Source: Dromaius novaehollandiae
Taxonomy: Eukaryota > Chordata > Aves > Casuariiformes > Dromaiidae
NCBI RefSeq assembly: GCF_036370855.1
Contig: NC_088103.1
Span: 6,511,404 to 6,575,403, forward strand
Direction: 5' to 3'
Length of the DNA stretch: 64,000 nucleotides
The position numbers and the translations under genes are program-made. The notes beneath the pieces are model-generated. The model worked only from the letters and a program-made list of their open reading frames with translations. It searched no databases and had not been told where the DNA came from. Each line of letters begins with the position of its first letter. The stretch's first letter is position 1. This document shows positions 31,001 through 45,000 of this stretch, one piece after another.

Positions 31001-34000
31001 TCGCAGTATCTGTAGGAGTCGTAGTCCTTTACTGTGCAAATGCTGAAATCTATGTATCGCTTTAATGTTTCTTGGAGCTAAAATATTTTTGGATAAACAA
31101 AGCATTTCACAGACTCCATAAACCGCTTGCAGGCAACCCTTCGCCTCCGACTGGAAAGCAGCCATCGTGAGCACTGCAGTGCGAACAAGGAGCTCTAACA
31201 CCGCCGGGAGCCGCGAGTGGGAGGCAGTGAGGCCACGTGGAATAGCTAAATGTTAATTTTGATCCGAGTATCGGATTCCAAACCGGTGACTTCACGAAGA
31301 AATCGCCAGATTTTTTTCCTGCAACAATTTACAGTTGTATTTCTCCCCAGCACAGGCGCTGAATATTGCTGTGTACTGAGTAGGAATATTGATGCTACAA
31401 AACATACTCGAGGAGTGCTAGCTTGAAAGCAGCTTTAGCAGCTTCCATGTAGAAACCTAGCCTAGAAGCGACAGCAGAAATGAATTTGGTAAGGCGATCT
31501 GGCAAGTATGGTTTAGCACCAAATACTTGGAGATAGCAGATGTGCATTCTCCTGCTATTAGACATAGCAGCATTGTCGTTTTTCATTTCAAGCAGTGCTA
31601 TGAACAGCTCTGTAATCTGTTGGCAATGTTGCTGCTTTGCCCTTTTATTCTATAGGCTGCCTAAATCCTAAAGGACATAGGAAGTCCGTGTGCTTGTTCA
31701 GCTGTTGAACTTTTGCTAGCAGCGTTAGAGGCTAAGGTGATCAGCTTTTGGGGATATTGAGACACTTTTGCTTTTCCAGAGCTGGTGCCTCTCATTCTAG
31801 ACTTTAGAGTGTGTTCACATCAAAGAAGGGATGAAGGAACTTTCTTTAAAAATCAGTTGTTCTGCTATCTTTGACACTTGAAAAGCTCAGTGCCATATCT
31901 TAGGAATCAAGGAGGAGCCTATTTAGATGAAGTTTATTTCTGGAAAAGTTTTTCTTACAGGGGAGAGTCACATTTCTGGTATTTGTTGTTTCCTGGTAAG
32001 AAGAGGTTTCTGAAATATCTCCCTGTGTAGTTATAAAGGGGAAGAAAGGCTTAAGTGTTCTCAACCTGTGGATTGTAACCTGGCTTGTTTTTTGTAGAGA
32101 AATGAGAGAGGAAAGCCGACAGCTTGTGACAACTTAAAAATCAGAGCAGCTGTGTAAACATACCTGCATGAATCTGTAAGTAGCCTGATGCAAATCTGCA
32201 GACCCAAAGAAGAGGTATTTTTTTGTTTTTTCCCACCCTGTCTGAATAGTAGCTGCCCTGCTGGGCACAGAGATGGACGGGTGGCACTCCTTCCAGATAT
32301 TGCTGTGCACACAAAGAGTTTAAGTGGGATCAAGAGGAGGCTGAAAACTATTTGGATGAGAGATTCGCTGAGGGTTACTCAATGCCGGCTCAGGAAACTC
32401 CTGAAGCCAAAAATAGTCACAGCCTCAGAGAGGAAGAACCTCGTCCCAGGCACAGTATTTAGCTCCTTTTACGCCTTGATCCAACTGATAAGGAACCGTT
32501 GTGAGATTTTCTGTTGTATAGGGGTAGCATGGAAATAAAAGCACTGAAGCTTGGGGTGACTACATTCAAGGTTAGTTATAGTGGAAGCAACTGCCAGACT
32601 CGGTGCCTGATACAGCCCTGGGAGGAATCCCTGCAAAAATTAGCCACTGATCTCGGGGGCTTGGCTTCAGCCCAGAGGGGTTGCAAGAATGATACCTAAG
32701 TGGCTTTTCAAAGCTCTAGATCTCATCAGATTGGAACTGCTCGGGAGAAAGAATCCATTGATCCAGGTGGCATTGGTGACTTCCATTTCACAGGTTTTGG
32801 GGGGTTTTTTTGTTTGTTTTTTCATTTAGTTTTCCTGGTCAGCAAGGTGAATTGAAAAGGAGGTTGAAATGGGATAGCTGCCCAACCATTGTGTGCATGG
32901 CAGCGTTTGCTATTCTGATACTAGTACCACTTTCTTGTAAATCTCCTGTGTAGAAGAAGTATTGAATCATATTTTAATGGCTAATATATATGTATTTTTT
33001 CAAGAAGTCTCCTTTATAAACTTTAGTGTCACCTGATAACAGCACATTTTTGTATACCCAGAAGATAGTTAACTTCCACAATAGTTTAAGGAAAGATGCT
33101 TGTGCACTTTTTTGGTATACAATATTTGTCCAATGAATAGAGAAATTTTTTTTTTTTCCTTTTCGCTTCAGTGGAAGTCTTGCTGTGCGTCATGAAGCAG
33201 GTTGTTCATTAGCTTATATACGCAGCGTAAGTAATAAGTGCAAAAAGGTCCTCAGAGGAACAGCGAGGCCAACTGCTGCCTACCTGAGACACAGGGCAGC
33301 GGACAAAGGAGACATTCAGCCACCAGCGGAGGATCACGTTCCAGAAGCAAATCTGTGAACTAAAGCCCTTAACCCTGCTGGAGTCCAACAACCGCATAAC
33401 AAAGATCTGTTTTTGTGCCCCACTTACTTCGCTTAACCTCTTCCAGTTACACAGCCCGTAAATGACCTGCTCTCTCCGCTCTGCCCATGCTCCCTTTGAG
33501 ATCTGTGGGTAACTTCAACGGCTTCCACCCCGGTCTCCTGCCGTTCTTGCCCCACCACCATCACCACAACCCCACCTGCACCATACTGTCCAATTACTTA
33601 AGTATCAAACTAGTAGTAACTGTTTTCTGGTTAAAAGTTGAAACATTTAAGTATGAGAAATGTAAGTTTTCAACTCTCCAGTCAGCAAAGGGTGCAGCTC
33701 CTTTTGCCAAACCAGTTATACTGATTTCTGTCTTTGTAAATAAATCCCGAATAGTAGGTGTTGCCACAAAGCCCAGTAAAAACATTTAGTCCCTCTGTTA
33801 TTTGAGGGCAAAAATGGTGCTTCACTGCTTTGTATCAACTGTTACTTTTTAAAGATGCTTGCAAAGATGGAATATGTTTAAGGCCTGTTGTTTAAAAAGA
33901 CCTGCAAAATGGGAAGAGCTAGGTGTAAGCTGGTGTGACTTGTTCCGGAGTCAGTAAGCAAACTTGGTAGGAAAGGTTTTTGGTGTGTGTCATGTATTTA

Positions 34001-36065
34001 ATGTACATACAGTGTGGTTTCTGAAGCATGATGCTGTTTGCGTGTCAAGACGAACCACTTCTGTCTCGATGCCTTTAGCAGACCATGCTTGCCGTGGTCT
34101 CAACCTGCATGCCATAAGGGCAAAATAGATACTGATCGATGGAAAATGAGCCAAATCGGATGCCAAACACAGGTATGATTGCTCACATTAACCAATACAA
34201 TCTACAGTAGTTGTTGTCAGGGAAGGAAGACAGTAAACTGTAATTGTGGTATTATCTCCGCCAAGAGCAGTGGCAACTCCAGTCATACCCTGCATTCCTC
34301 ACCGCTAAAACCGTCGTCTAATGAGCTCACAAGGTACGTCGTACAAAAGGTCATGGACTACAGTGAAGGTTTATAATTTCCTAGCCATTTTTCAGAAAGA
34401 GGCATGTGACCTTTTCCAGGTAGCTTCAGCGATCACAAGTTGGAAGAGCCCCAGACGGGTTTGTCGGTCAGCAAGGAGCATGTGTTTCAAAAGCCAGCGT
34501 TGCAGCGGATGGCATTTCATTCAAAAAGGTTATCAAAAATTCATGTAAAAAAGGTGTTAACAGCGTACCTCGAGTTGATTGTCAAAGCTGCGGCTTTTCA
34601 GGAAAGTCCGTGTAGTATACGTAGGCTGGATAGGACTGCAAGTGGGAGCTGCATGTGGTGGAAACTTTCTTCCAAATATTGAGCCACAAAATGTGATCTC
34701 TCCAAATAATTGGACCTTGGATTTTATAACCTGGGGTAATTTTCTAGAGAGATCCAATATGAATACAGCATAAAGAATATCCTGCACATTACCTAATTAT
34801 GAGGTAGTTAGAGATGTTTCGTTTTTATCTGTATTCCAACCTAGTAATTAGCTTGTTTTCTGAGAATTAGCTAATCTTATTTTTCTGTCTTCAAAGTATT
34901 TTCAGGTTGATCTGGGAAGTTTTGAGCATCCCACCATGCCGGGACAAGTGAAAATATCAGTGTGCACCAAGTCACTTCTTGGCGTCCTGTTATCCATCTA
35001 GTTTAGAGATTTTCGAGAGTCAGTGGAGCAGTTTTGCGCCCTAAAGGATATGGAGACTCATAACAACATAGTGGCCAGATTTGTGGAGAGAAGTCTGCCC
35101 TGGAAAGTGTTATTTGGAGGCAGGAATGATTATGTTGCGAGCAGGGAAAAGGAGCTTTGCCTGTTAATGGGGATCATTATTTGTTGCATAATCCTGTCCT
35201 GTTTTGGATCTCCTATGACAGGGCCTAAAAATAAATCTGGGCCATAGTCAAAGAGGTGTTTGGGTCTGGTTGATTTGTCATGGAAGCTGATTTCTCCTTG
35301 TTGTATGACTTATCTGCTGTTGTTATTTAGTAAGGGACCTCAAAATTGCAACTCCTTAACTGATTCTTGTGCAGTCGTTTTCTTCATCCTTCTAAAAGTT
35401 CTGCTTTGCAGTTTTTAAAGTGTAAAATGCAAATCAAGACTTGTTGGGGTATTAATTATTCAGTTTGATTATAACAAACATTTTAGTTGGCTTTAGTCAG
35501 GCTAGTGCAGTAGGTGCACAGGTATCTTGGGACATGTAACCAAGAGCAGTTGTATCCTGCCATCATAAAAGGGCAAAATGCTTTTAATAACAAAGAAAGT
35601 GTGCCCGTTGCAAGCAATATCTTTCCTCTTGTCAGTGAGATCTTTTGAGCATCCTCACTTTGATTTTGTTCACAGCCCAATTCAGGGGACTTGGACACTA
35701 TAAGAGCTAAACCAAGGTAGTCCAATGGATAGTCTTGCTAACTCACATATTTATGGGGCTGTCCCTGGACGTGGGCACAGTAGGGCTAATTCTACAATAC
35801 TTTTTAAGTCCCGTCAGGCAGCGTGTTAGCTGTTTTGCTAACTTCTTTCCGTTCAAGAAAGATAAAAGGGATGTTTCTGGGCTGCCTCCCTTACCGCTCC
35901 ATTGAGTCCTGATTAAAGTGCGGTGTGGGTGAGGGGGAACTGCATGTAAATCTTCCTAAAATGGAAAGGGGAACCAAAATGTTTATTTATACTTGTATTA
36001 CCTTTTACAATTAAAGACAAAATTTAAAATGGTAGTTAGCCTGAAGCATAAAAGCAAAAGCTGAA

Positions 36066-36075
36066 CCCCCCCCCC
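36066..36075 (+). repeat. C10 homopolymer
   Basis: Ten consecutive C residues in AT-rich surroundings. No associated element is visible. Confidence 0.9.
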
Positions 36076-39000
36076 TTATTATTTAATGGAGGTCCTCTAC
36101 TGCAGATCTGTCTACTAGTAAAGCAAATAAAGAGTCTTCTTTTCTTCCATACCCTTTTATTGTGGAATGAATGCTACGTTAAGTTAGCTGTATGGATTTA
36201 TTGTCTCCCGCAAAAAGAGTGCAAAGGCAAACAACTGTAGTTTAGGAGCGATTTACAAAATAGTACAGCGATTAGCGTGTCTTTGGAAGTGTTTTCTGTG
36301 TAAGCATTGCCTCACAGATTTTACTGGCTTCTCATGTGCAAGGAGTAAACTATGAGGAGGATTTAAAGAACAGTTAAACATTCTCTCAAAATCCCTCCTG
36401 TTGTCTTTAAATGGATCAATTTGACCTCTTTAATCCGAAACCAAAGTGGGCTGATGAACTTGTCCGCTGATCTATTTAGGCTGCATTTCTCCTGTGTATT
36501 TTAAGGAGTACTTTAGTGTGTGTGCGACAAATGAGAAGCAAAGATACGAGTGAAACGTGGAAACATGCTTGTCTTCCCGTGCTAGGGTATAAAACGAAAA
36601 TGCTGCTGTTATCGCTGAGATGCCTTTTCTAAATAGCAGTTGGTGGCTACCGAAATCCAGCCTTTGCAGACGTTCCCGATCCTTACTGTTTATGTCGGAT
36701 AAGTAAGTAAGGAGACAGCCCACTCTTTCTCCTCTTGCGGCACTGCTGCTTGCAAATACTTGTTAAGTGGGCAGAAAAAGAGGGAGAGGAGAGTCTTGAA
36801 CTCCAAAGCTTCATATCTGGGCTTTGCAGCCACGGCTGATGTACAGGACACGCAGACTTAGGTGTGGGCCCTTAGGCATGGGATAGTAGCATTCACTTGA
36901 GAAATAAGTGAATGTTAATGAAAGAAATTATTTGCCCTTTCTGGAAATCCTGTAGGCTTCAGTGAGCTATAATCTATTTAAATGTATTAATCACAGGTGC
37001 AGCTTCAGCTCTAAGCCTGTCCTAAGCTGGGGGCTCTGCTGGTCGCAATACGTTGGATCAGATGCTGTAAAATGGTGCATGTATTGTGAATAAGCTAGAG
37101 ATGCTCTTTACAAGCTGGAGTGACCTTGAGGATGAAGGCAAGAAACATTATCTGGTGCTATTGAAAATGACTGTTAGTTCTTAACTATCTTATGGTATAT
37201 AGAACAAGATGGGCAAGTAACTTCAGAAATTAATCTTCATAGCATCAAAACCATCAAAATTGCTTCTTAGCTGATGCTTTCGCATTAAAGAAATGCTGTG
37301 AACATTAAAGTAAGTGCTATCACGGAGCCGAATGTTGTCGTGTTATGTGCTAAAATAGAAGTGGCTTCTCTCATGCCGTTACGACTTGCTATTGCTTAGC
37401 AACTCCAGAAACTGAACTACTTCCATAAAGATATTAAAATGTAGCTTTAGGATTCTGGGCTCTGAACTTACCCACCTGTAACTCAGCAGACCAGCAACCA
37501 TTGCTGAGAAAAGAGAGAACAGGACTTCTCTTGGGGAAGGAAGGAGTAGAGGATGGAGGAGCTTGGCATACAGGCCAGTCAATTTAGGTAAGATGGACCT
37601 TTTTTTCTGAAAAATATATTAAAAATGTTGCAGTTTTTCAAAAAAAAGACGCCGTGAAGTGCTGCGTGTGCCACAAGCAGGCAGTTTACGCTGTACAGTC
37701 TGTTTGGTCAGGTGGGACCAATCCTTTCTAGAAGAGGGGCACACACCGAATTTGCAGCTCTGGCCGGACGCAGGGAAGGGTGCAACAGGTTGGTGCGAGG
37801 CTTCGTGGGCTTCTTGCTGGCGCTGCTCTTCGCAGCTGCGTGACTCTTCGGGCTTTATAAAACTTGGCTGCTGAGTGAACGCCCGCGAGCAGGGAGTATT
37901 TTGTGTTTGGAGGGCGGCTGTTGTTATGAGATGAGTGCAGCGCTGTTACTCATGGAAACGGGGCCGCCTTCTTCGCTGAAGAAGTGCTAGTGGGTGTCGT
38001 GGGATGAGTAACTTGTCTTACATTTAGTAAACATTAGCTCCATGCTCTTATTACTACGCTCATACACCAAACTGGGCACGATAACAGGACTGCTACTCGG
38101 TAACCACATGGCCAGCACGTATGCGATAGCTCCATCCAGAAGCGTTTTGCAAGGATGGACAAAAGCCATTTCACTTCCAGCCTGTTGCGAAGAGAAGTAC
38201 CGTGGCGGCACATCCGTGTGGCTTGTCCTCGCCGCCTGAGGCTGGGCTGGTGGGTGTGCGGTGGGCTGAGCAGCTGATGTTAGACTGTCATCTTCCCTGA
38301 AGCGCTTTAATAAAACATGCTTGAAGATGAGGCAAGAACGTGGTGGAAAATCCAAATATGAATTCCCAAGTAATTGCAAACGTAACGAGAAAGAAGTTGA
38401 AGTAGAAGGAGATTTGAAGTCAGCATGCTGCAGAGTGTTTGCTTTTTGGCAGCAGGTTGCTTGGATTCGGTTCTGCTTCAGAAGGTAGAATTTAATTTTT
38501 CCCCACTCATATCTGGATGGAAATGTATGAATTGCAATTTTCTAACTAATGTGAATGGAAGGGGGAGGTCATCTGTTTTTCCTTACCTGAAAGCTCCTTT
38601 GAAATAGCCCTACCTTCCTTTCCGTCTGCCCCTCTCTTGGGGCGTCATAGTGAGGGCAAGTCGAACGGGAGGTGGTTCGCTTGGGAATCGCGCTCTCTTT
38701 CTCGTCTACCGTGAAAGCTGGAGGGTTGGATGAGGAGTGTGTTCTCTCCCCAGCCGTGTCGTTGGGCGGTTTGTCCACTGTTGCTGGTGCTAATGTTTGA
38801 TGGCTGTGCGAAAGTTTGGTAATAGCAGAGCGATTCAAAGAAAGAAGCCTTTTTTCAGTGTACTGCCCCGTGAGGATCTTGGTCGGGTGCATTTTGATTT
38901 TTGATTTTGGTTTTGCTTCAGTGCAAGTGCTTCTATTGTAAATGATCTTGACCATCTTGAAGACACGCAGAGATGACTTTCATCCTTCCTTCTTCACTTG

Positions 39001-42000
39001 CCTGTGTCCATTTATTTTCCATCAACACCTGTTGTCTCATTTGCCCATTTTAGAGCCTGGATGGCCTTATCGGCTCCCTTCAAAGAGTATTTGGAGACTT
39101 CTTTAGTGTGTGCGCTCCATTTGGCACTTAACACTGCTGGATGCGTATCCCAAGAGTTGTCCTTCCTGCCTGTTCTTCTAGTTATAGAAAATGTGCCCTG
39201 GGACCTGTTGGAATTGCTGGAATTGGGTATTGCGTTCCTGTGAATTGCACCACTGTCTGCTGTAACGTGCAGCATTCAAACCCAATATTCAAAGCGAACC
39301 GTGTGAAAAACATCAGTCCTGATGGCCTTGGAGAGTTTCCTCCCAAGCGAGCAGCGGTAGCTCTTTTCCTTCAAAGCAGTTTTAGTGGTCTTCCAAAGCT
39401 CTAGGGCAAAAGTCACACCAGGAGCTTCCACCCTTAAGTGGACTGATTTGTACTAGTTGTGTTCATGTCTTGGAAAGATGCAAGCATGGCCGTAAGAAGA
39501 TCCTACGTGTTGTTTGTGCCCCAGTATAGGGGTTGCATAGATGTAGATAGACCTGCCCACCAGTTGGATCTGTGCTGCGCTTGGAGGGGATCACTGAATG
39601 CTATTGCTGGTAGTAAACAGCTTCTGGTCTATGGCCCAAGCAAGTGCTCCTGGACCAAATCACCTGGTCAGTGGCTTATTCCTAACAGCTCTGTTTCCCA
39701 CCTTGGGCTGAATGAACTGTTCTTGTGGTGACAGTCTCATCCAAACTACTTTTTCGTGGCACGGGCTGGGAGCTAGCCACGGATAAAATGGGTGTGTGTA
39801 CGAGACAAACATCCGCAGGGAGACTGATGCATGCAGGGAACGTCAGATGTGCTCTCTGCAGAGTGCCACAGATGGGATGCTGAAGTGCCCCACAGTCCCT
39901 CCAGATCTGATGAAAGCTGCTAATAGACCTTGTCTGGAGACAGGGATCTCTATTCTCTATTTCAGGTTCCTTTGGGACGTACTGTATTTGAAACGTAGTT
40001 CTCTGTGTTTGTCCGGTGCTTTACTCTATCTCCCAGCTATTACTATATCTTGACTTCATCTTCCTATTGTAATAACACTAATATTTAATAAGACTAAACA
40101 ATTGCCACGCTTCTCAACACATGACTTTTTTTTTTTTCTCCACGCAGTGACTCTTATGACTACTTGAGAAGCAGCCAGCAGCAGGTCTTCTGAGCTTTGA
40201 TTCTCATAGTCGTATTGAGCTTCTCACCTGATGAATCGAGTGCTCTGGGTAGGAAAGCAATTTCAGGTAAGTAAATAAATTTTACCTTTTGAAAGATTCG
40301 CATACTATGAAAGTAGAGTGCCCTGTTTTTCAAAATTTTTAAAGTTGGCTGTAAACTGATACTAAATGTGACCCAAACTTGGATAAATTCTTGTTTTGAA
40401 CATGCACTTGCTGATACGGATTTTTTCGCTTTGCATTCATGGTTTCCTGAACTCATGCCAATGGCAGCATTCAACACTGACAGCAGTCAGTGGTCCTCAC
40501 TTGGGTATGTGTAGCAAACATCTGACTTAATGTCCTACAGCTGCATGGCACTGTTTGTTTTGGCATCCGTACTGGCTGGTTTCTTGAAGTGAGGCTTTCT
40601 TTCACAAAGATGGCTTGCTAGAGAATATGACGATTCTCTCCATTTTCTGTTAGCTTAGACATTGCTTATGCCAGCGTGGCACACTCTTCATGCAAGAAAA
40701 AACTGTGCACATAATGAAGCTTCAGTAGTAAGTTGTATAATCTTAGGAAGAGTCAGCTAAAACATCACTTAGAGCAACTCCCTTTTACTTCTTCCAGTTA
40801 AGGATAACTAAGAGCAGGACTTCAGAAAATGCAGATTAGGTTAATTGCTCCAAAAAGACTCCTTATAAGGAAATCTTTGCCCTTCTAGCTGTTGAAAGCA
40901 GAATGATATATTGGGTAGGCAACCAGACTGGCAGTTGGTTTTCTGGTTCTTCTTCCCAGTTTTGGTTTTGACATAGATGAATGACCTGCAAAGAGAAAAT
41001 AAATTGGGTGCCTGCACTTTCTTGTTGCTTGTGGTTATGGTTTTTTTCTTTCAATAATCCTTTTGAAGCTGTGCAAGGAGTTGCTGAAAGGCATCTCTTA
41101 AGCTTCTTTAATGGTTTTGTTGGGTTTGATCTATGCTGGAAAGCTCCGTGACTGATTTAAGAGTTAGAGGGGGAGATGTAAGAACTGGCAAATGAAAGCA
41201 GCACTATTGCACAAAGAGATTTTGAGAAAGAATGTATTTTAAAAACAGTTATTTGTTTCTTCATGTGTAGCCTGAGTGATTAGCATATTGTATGAAACAA
41301 GTCTTTGGTGCCCCCAGCTCTTAGTTGGAAAAGCTGCTTCCTTTTGCTTTAGACACTCTTGAAAACTGGTGAGACTGAACTGGATGCTTTGGAGTGATCT
41401 CAGTGAGGGACAAAACAGAAAAGCAACTTTCAGTGGTAATTCTCCCTATAGGTGCCCTGACCGAACTTGTTTTCAGAAAGGTCTGTATTAGTCCCTCTCC
41501 TTCTTTGTTTCTTTTTTTCTTCCTTGTAAAGCAGATGTCACGTTGCTTCATGCTTCTGAATGTCAAGTGTTGTACAATTAAGATGTTTAATAGTGCCTCC
41601 GCAGATACTGTAAGAAATCTGGTCGGTACTCAGAAATAATGAGAAAAATACTGTGACTAAATATTTGATCAACATTGCTGAAATGCACAGAATTGATGGT
41701 TTTCTTTGTGTCTCACATAAGGTGAAATATTATGGGCAGGGTTTAATTTTGCAGTTACTGCTTCCTGAAAGCTAGAAGCTGTGTGATAGTTGTTAAGGAC
41801 AAAACCATAATACCCCTAGTCATGTTTTCATCAAAGATTCTTGGAAAAATTCCTACCGTTTTTTTTTTCCCCAACCATATAAATATTAAGGGTGGAAGAC
41901 ACTCTTTTACCAGGCAACAGAAACTCCTATCATTATATTGATTCATCTTTTGTTTCCTCTGGGCCTTATACACAGATGCTATAAATAATGTAGTAATCTA

Positions 42001-45000
42001 TTACTTAAAGTTAAATGTGGATTTAATAGGTTGAACCTAAACAGGGGTAGTGCAAGAGAGGCAAGGCTTTCTTTGTTTCATGCTAAATATAAAAGTTTCA
42101 AACCACACTGTTGTGTATGTGGCATATCTTGAAATTCGTGCTAAGAAAAGACGTGCAGACACCTAGAAATCTGGAACCTATATACTTTTTGTGTGGTTGT
42201 CCCCATATATGGCAGTGTATGTTCCAAACTAGTGGAGTCACAAAACACGTGGGTGACTTTTATTTTGACTTGTTGTTTAAATGTAGGGATCAAATAGAGT
42301 GGAATATCAAGTGAATCAGTCATGTTTCTTAGCCCTTTTGCATCAGTAATAGCTTTTTTTGGGGGGAGGAAGGCATCCCGTTTCTCATTTGTTAGCTTTG
42401 CAGAACTTGGACCTTAAAATAATCTAGATAACCTTTCATTATATAAATATGCCCATCCTTCAGCTCGGCACTGCACTTGCTTGATATAGCTGCTTGCTGA
42501 ATTTTCTTTTAATTTTAAACTGCAGAGTCTTTGAAAGAGAAACCCTCGGTTACTTTTATGTACCACTTAATGGTTCTGGCCGTGGCAGCTCTCTTGACTG
42601 AGAGCAAAGCAAATGCACCGATTGCTGTATAATGAGAATATAAGAGTAACTATTTAAAGCAGACATTGCAGCGTGAAGCAGTGGTTTATGACTGCAACTA
42701 AATTTCTCTTGATAATTTGTGTTTAAATGTATTAGTACTACCTATTACTGCTGGGTATGCTTATACCTATGAAATGTAACTCCATGGGAACAGAGCCTCA
42801 AGATATAATCTATTTTACTAAAAATATTTTTCCATAAATTGCTTGTTTAGAAATAAAAATGTGTATGAATACAGCAGGGGCTTAAAATGGTTAAAATTAA
42901 ATTTGAATACAGACTACTCGATAGTTTAACAGGCACTGAGATTTTCAGTTATGAAATTTCCCACTTAAATGGGCAACAATTGGGTAGAAGAGATGTTTAG
43001 GAAAAAAAAAAACCCGTGAAATGTCAAACGCATGAGAGAGAGTCTGCATTAGAAGTGCTCTCTCTGGTTCCTAGGTGCTGCACATGTAAAAGTACCTTTT
43101 GTGAAAATCATTAATCGTATATGTAACTGACTGCAAACGTAGTGGTGTTTTTATGTCCTCTGTAGGCTATTAGTTCGTTGCAAAGTTGACTTTTAAGTAA
43201 TCACCTCCCTTCCAGAAATGACTGATGGTGAAGTTGCCTCCGAGTTACGGCATGATGTGGCAGGTTAAAGCCCAGGACGTCTGTGTGAGCATCGCATTCG
43301 TTCACCCTCTGCACACCGAAGGCAACGCGTTTTGCAGCACCACCCGCCAGACCTGCTGCTGGTTTTTTTAATCCCCCCTCTCTGGGAAAGTTTGGGGATC
43401 ATTTTCCACTTTCCTTTGTGTGAAACTTAGAAAAAGGAGCTGCCCGTTATGGAATAATAGCTAAAAGAGCTAGTCGGTCTGGGGCCTGCAGTGAATACTG
43501 GGCGGTTTTGGTTAGGCTGTATATGGTTATGGTTATACATTAGGCTTTCTGGAATTAAATGGACTTCCCCGCTAGCTTCACCCCCAGCTTCTTCCAGGCA
43601 CACGTCAAAAATGTCCTGTAGAAGTAGGAATGGCAAGTGGGTGTTGCAGGATCTCCCTAGCTGCTTTGGGCACAAACGCACGGCCCGCAGGTGTTTTTTT
43701 TAAAGGTGAGGCGAAGCTGATGAGCGAATCCATGCGATCCTCAGTCCCCAGGAATACGTGAATCCAGCCCGTGGACTGAGCTGCTGCTGCCGTCTCCTCC
43801 CATGTCCCTACAGCAGTCTTGTACCCAGCGGGAAGCGAGGAGTCCAAGGAGAGAAGCAGTTGCTCAGCGTCTCGGGCACTAATCCAAAACTGAAGATTTA
43901 ACTGAATTTTGGAGCAGCTATTATACATTCCCCGCGTTCGGTTTGTCGTGGATTGATCACATTTGACTGTCATAGCTCCTCTAGCCATTGCTGCTTGTTA
44001 AATAGCTTGGCTGAGTCTTGGTAGACGAGTATCATAAGATGGAAGATGAAGCATCCATAAGCAGGTGGCTATCAATAATTTCACTGTCTTCTCCCAGCTC
44101 ATTTTCCCTCAGGTATAGAGCAGCCGTCTTGGGCTCTGGTGAAAGGGAGCAGGAAATGACTGTTTCTGAAAACAGGCTCTACCTCCCGGTGATTAATCCT
44201 TAATCCGAAGAGTAAAGCTTTCCTCTGTTTGTTTGTCCGCCGAATTAGCAAATGGCTGCTGCTGTGTCCTGGGGCTCTCCCTGAGTTACCCTGAGATTGA
44301 TTCATAGCTTACAGCCCCAAGTAATAGGATTTCCCGTAAGGGCTGCTTGCGTGTTTCTAAAGAGAAAACGGGCCTGAAACACAACACAAGTTTGTTTGTT
44401 TTTTTTTATTTGGGATGGTGTCTTTTTAACACAACTTTTTTGACTTCCTTTGAAGGTAGGACAACTGGGGTCTGCTGCGTGCCGCTGCTTTGTAGCCGTG
44501 CTGTTACAGCTTCAGCTCTTACGTTACCAACAGCCTCGTGCAAGTGCTGTTTTGTGCTGAAGTCCTGTTGGAAGTCATTCAAAACGTGTTGTTTATTCGG
44601 TTTCCCGAGGAAAACGCCATCTTGCCGTGCTGCAGTCGTGTTTCACTCCCTAGCAATGCATCAGGAAGTTAAAGACTGCAAGTTGAGCCTCTCTTGAGTT
44701 TGGGGGGGTTTCTCTGTGTTTATGTCTGGTTTAAGGAACCATTGAGAAAACTTGTATTCGGGTCGTGTCAAAGCCTTTGAAGAATCCACACATCCTCTTG
44801 GTCTATAACCCAGGAGACACAGACTGCGTCTCCGATGGTGCTTCTTGGCACGTTATATTATTAATTGGCCATTTTCTCCCAACTTTAATCATTCATTGTA
44901 TCCAAAGACTGCGCTGCCTTGTTGAATTAGACAGTATTCAATAGCTCTCTCTACTAGTGGATAAGTGTTGACTAGTTCTTTCGTTATTACAATGCTAGAC

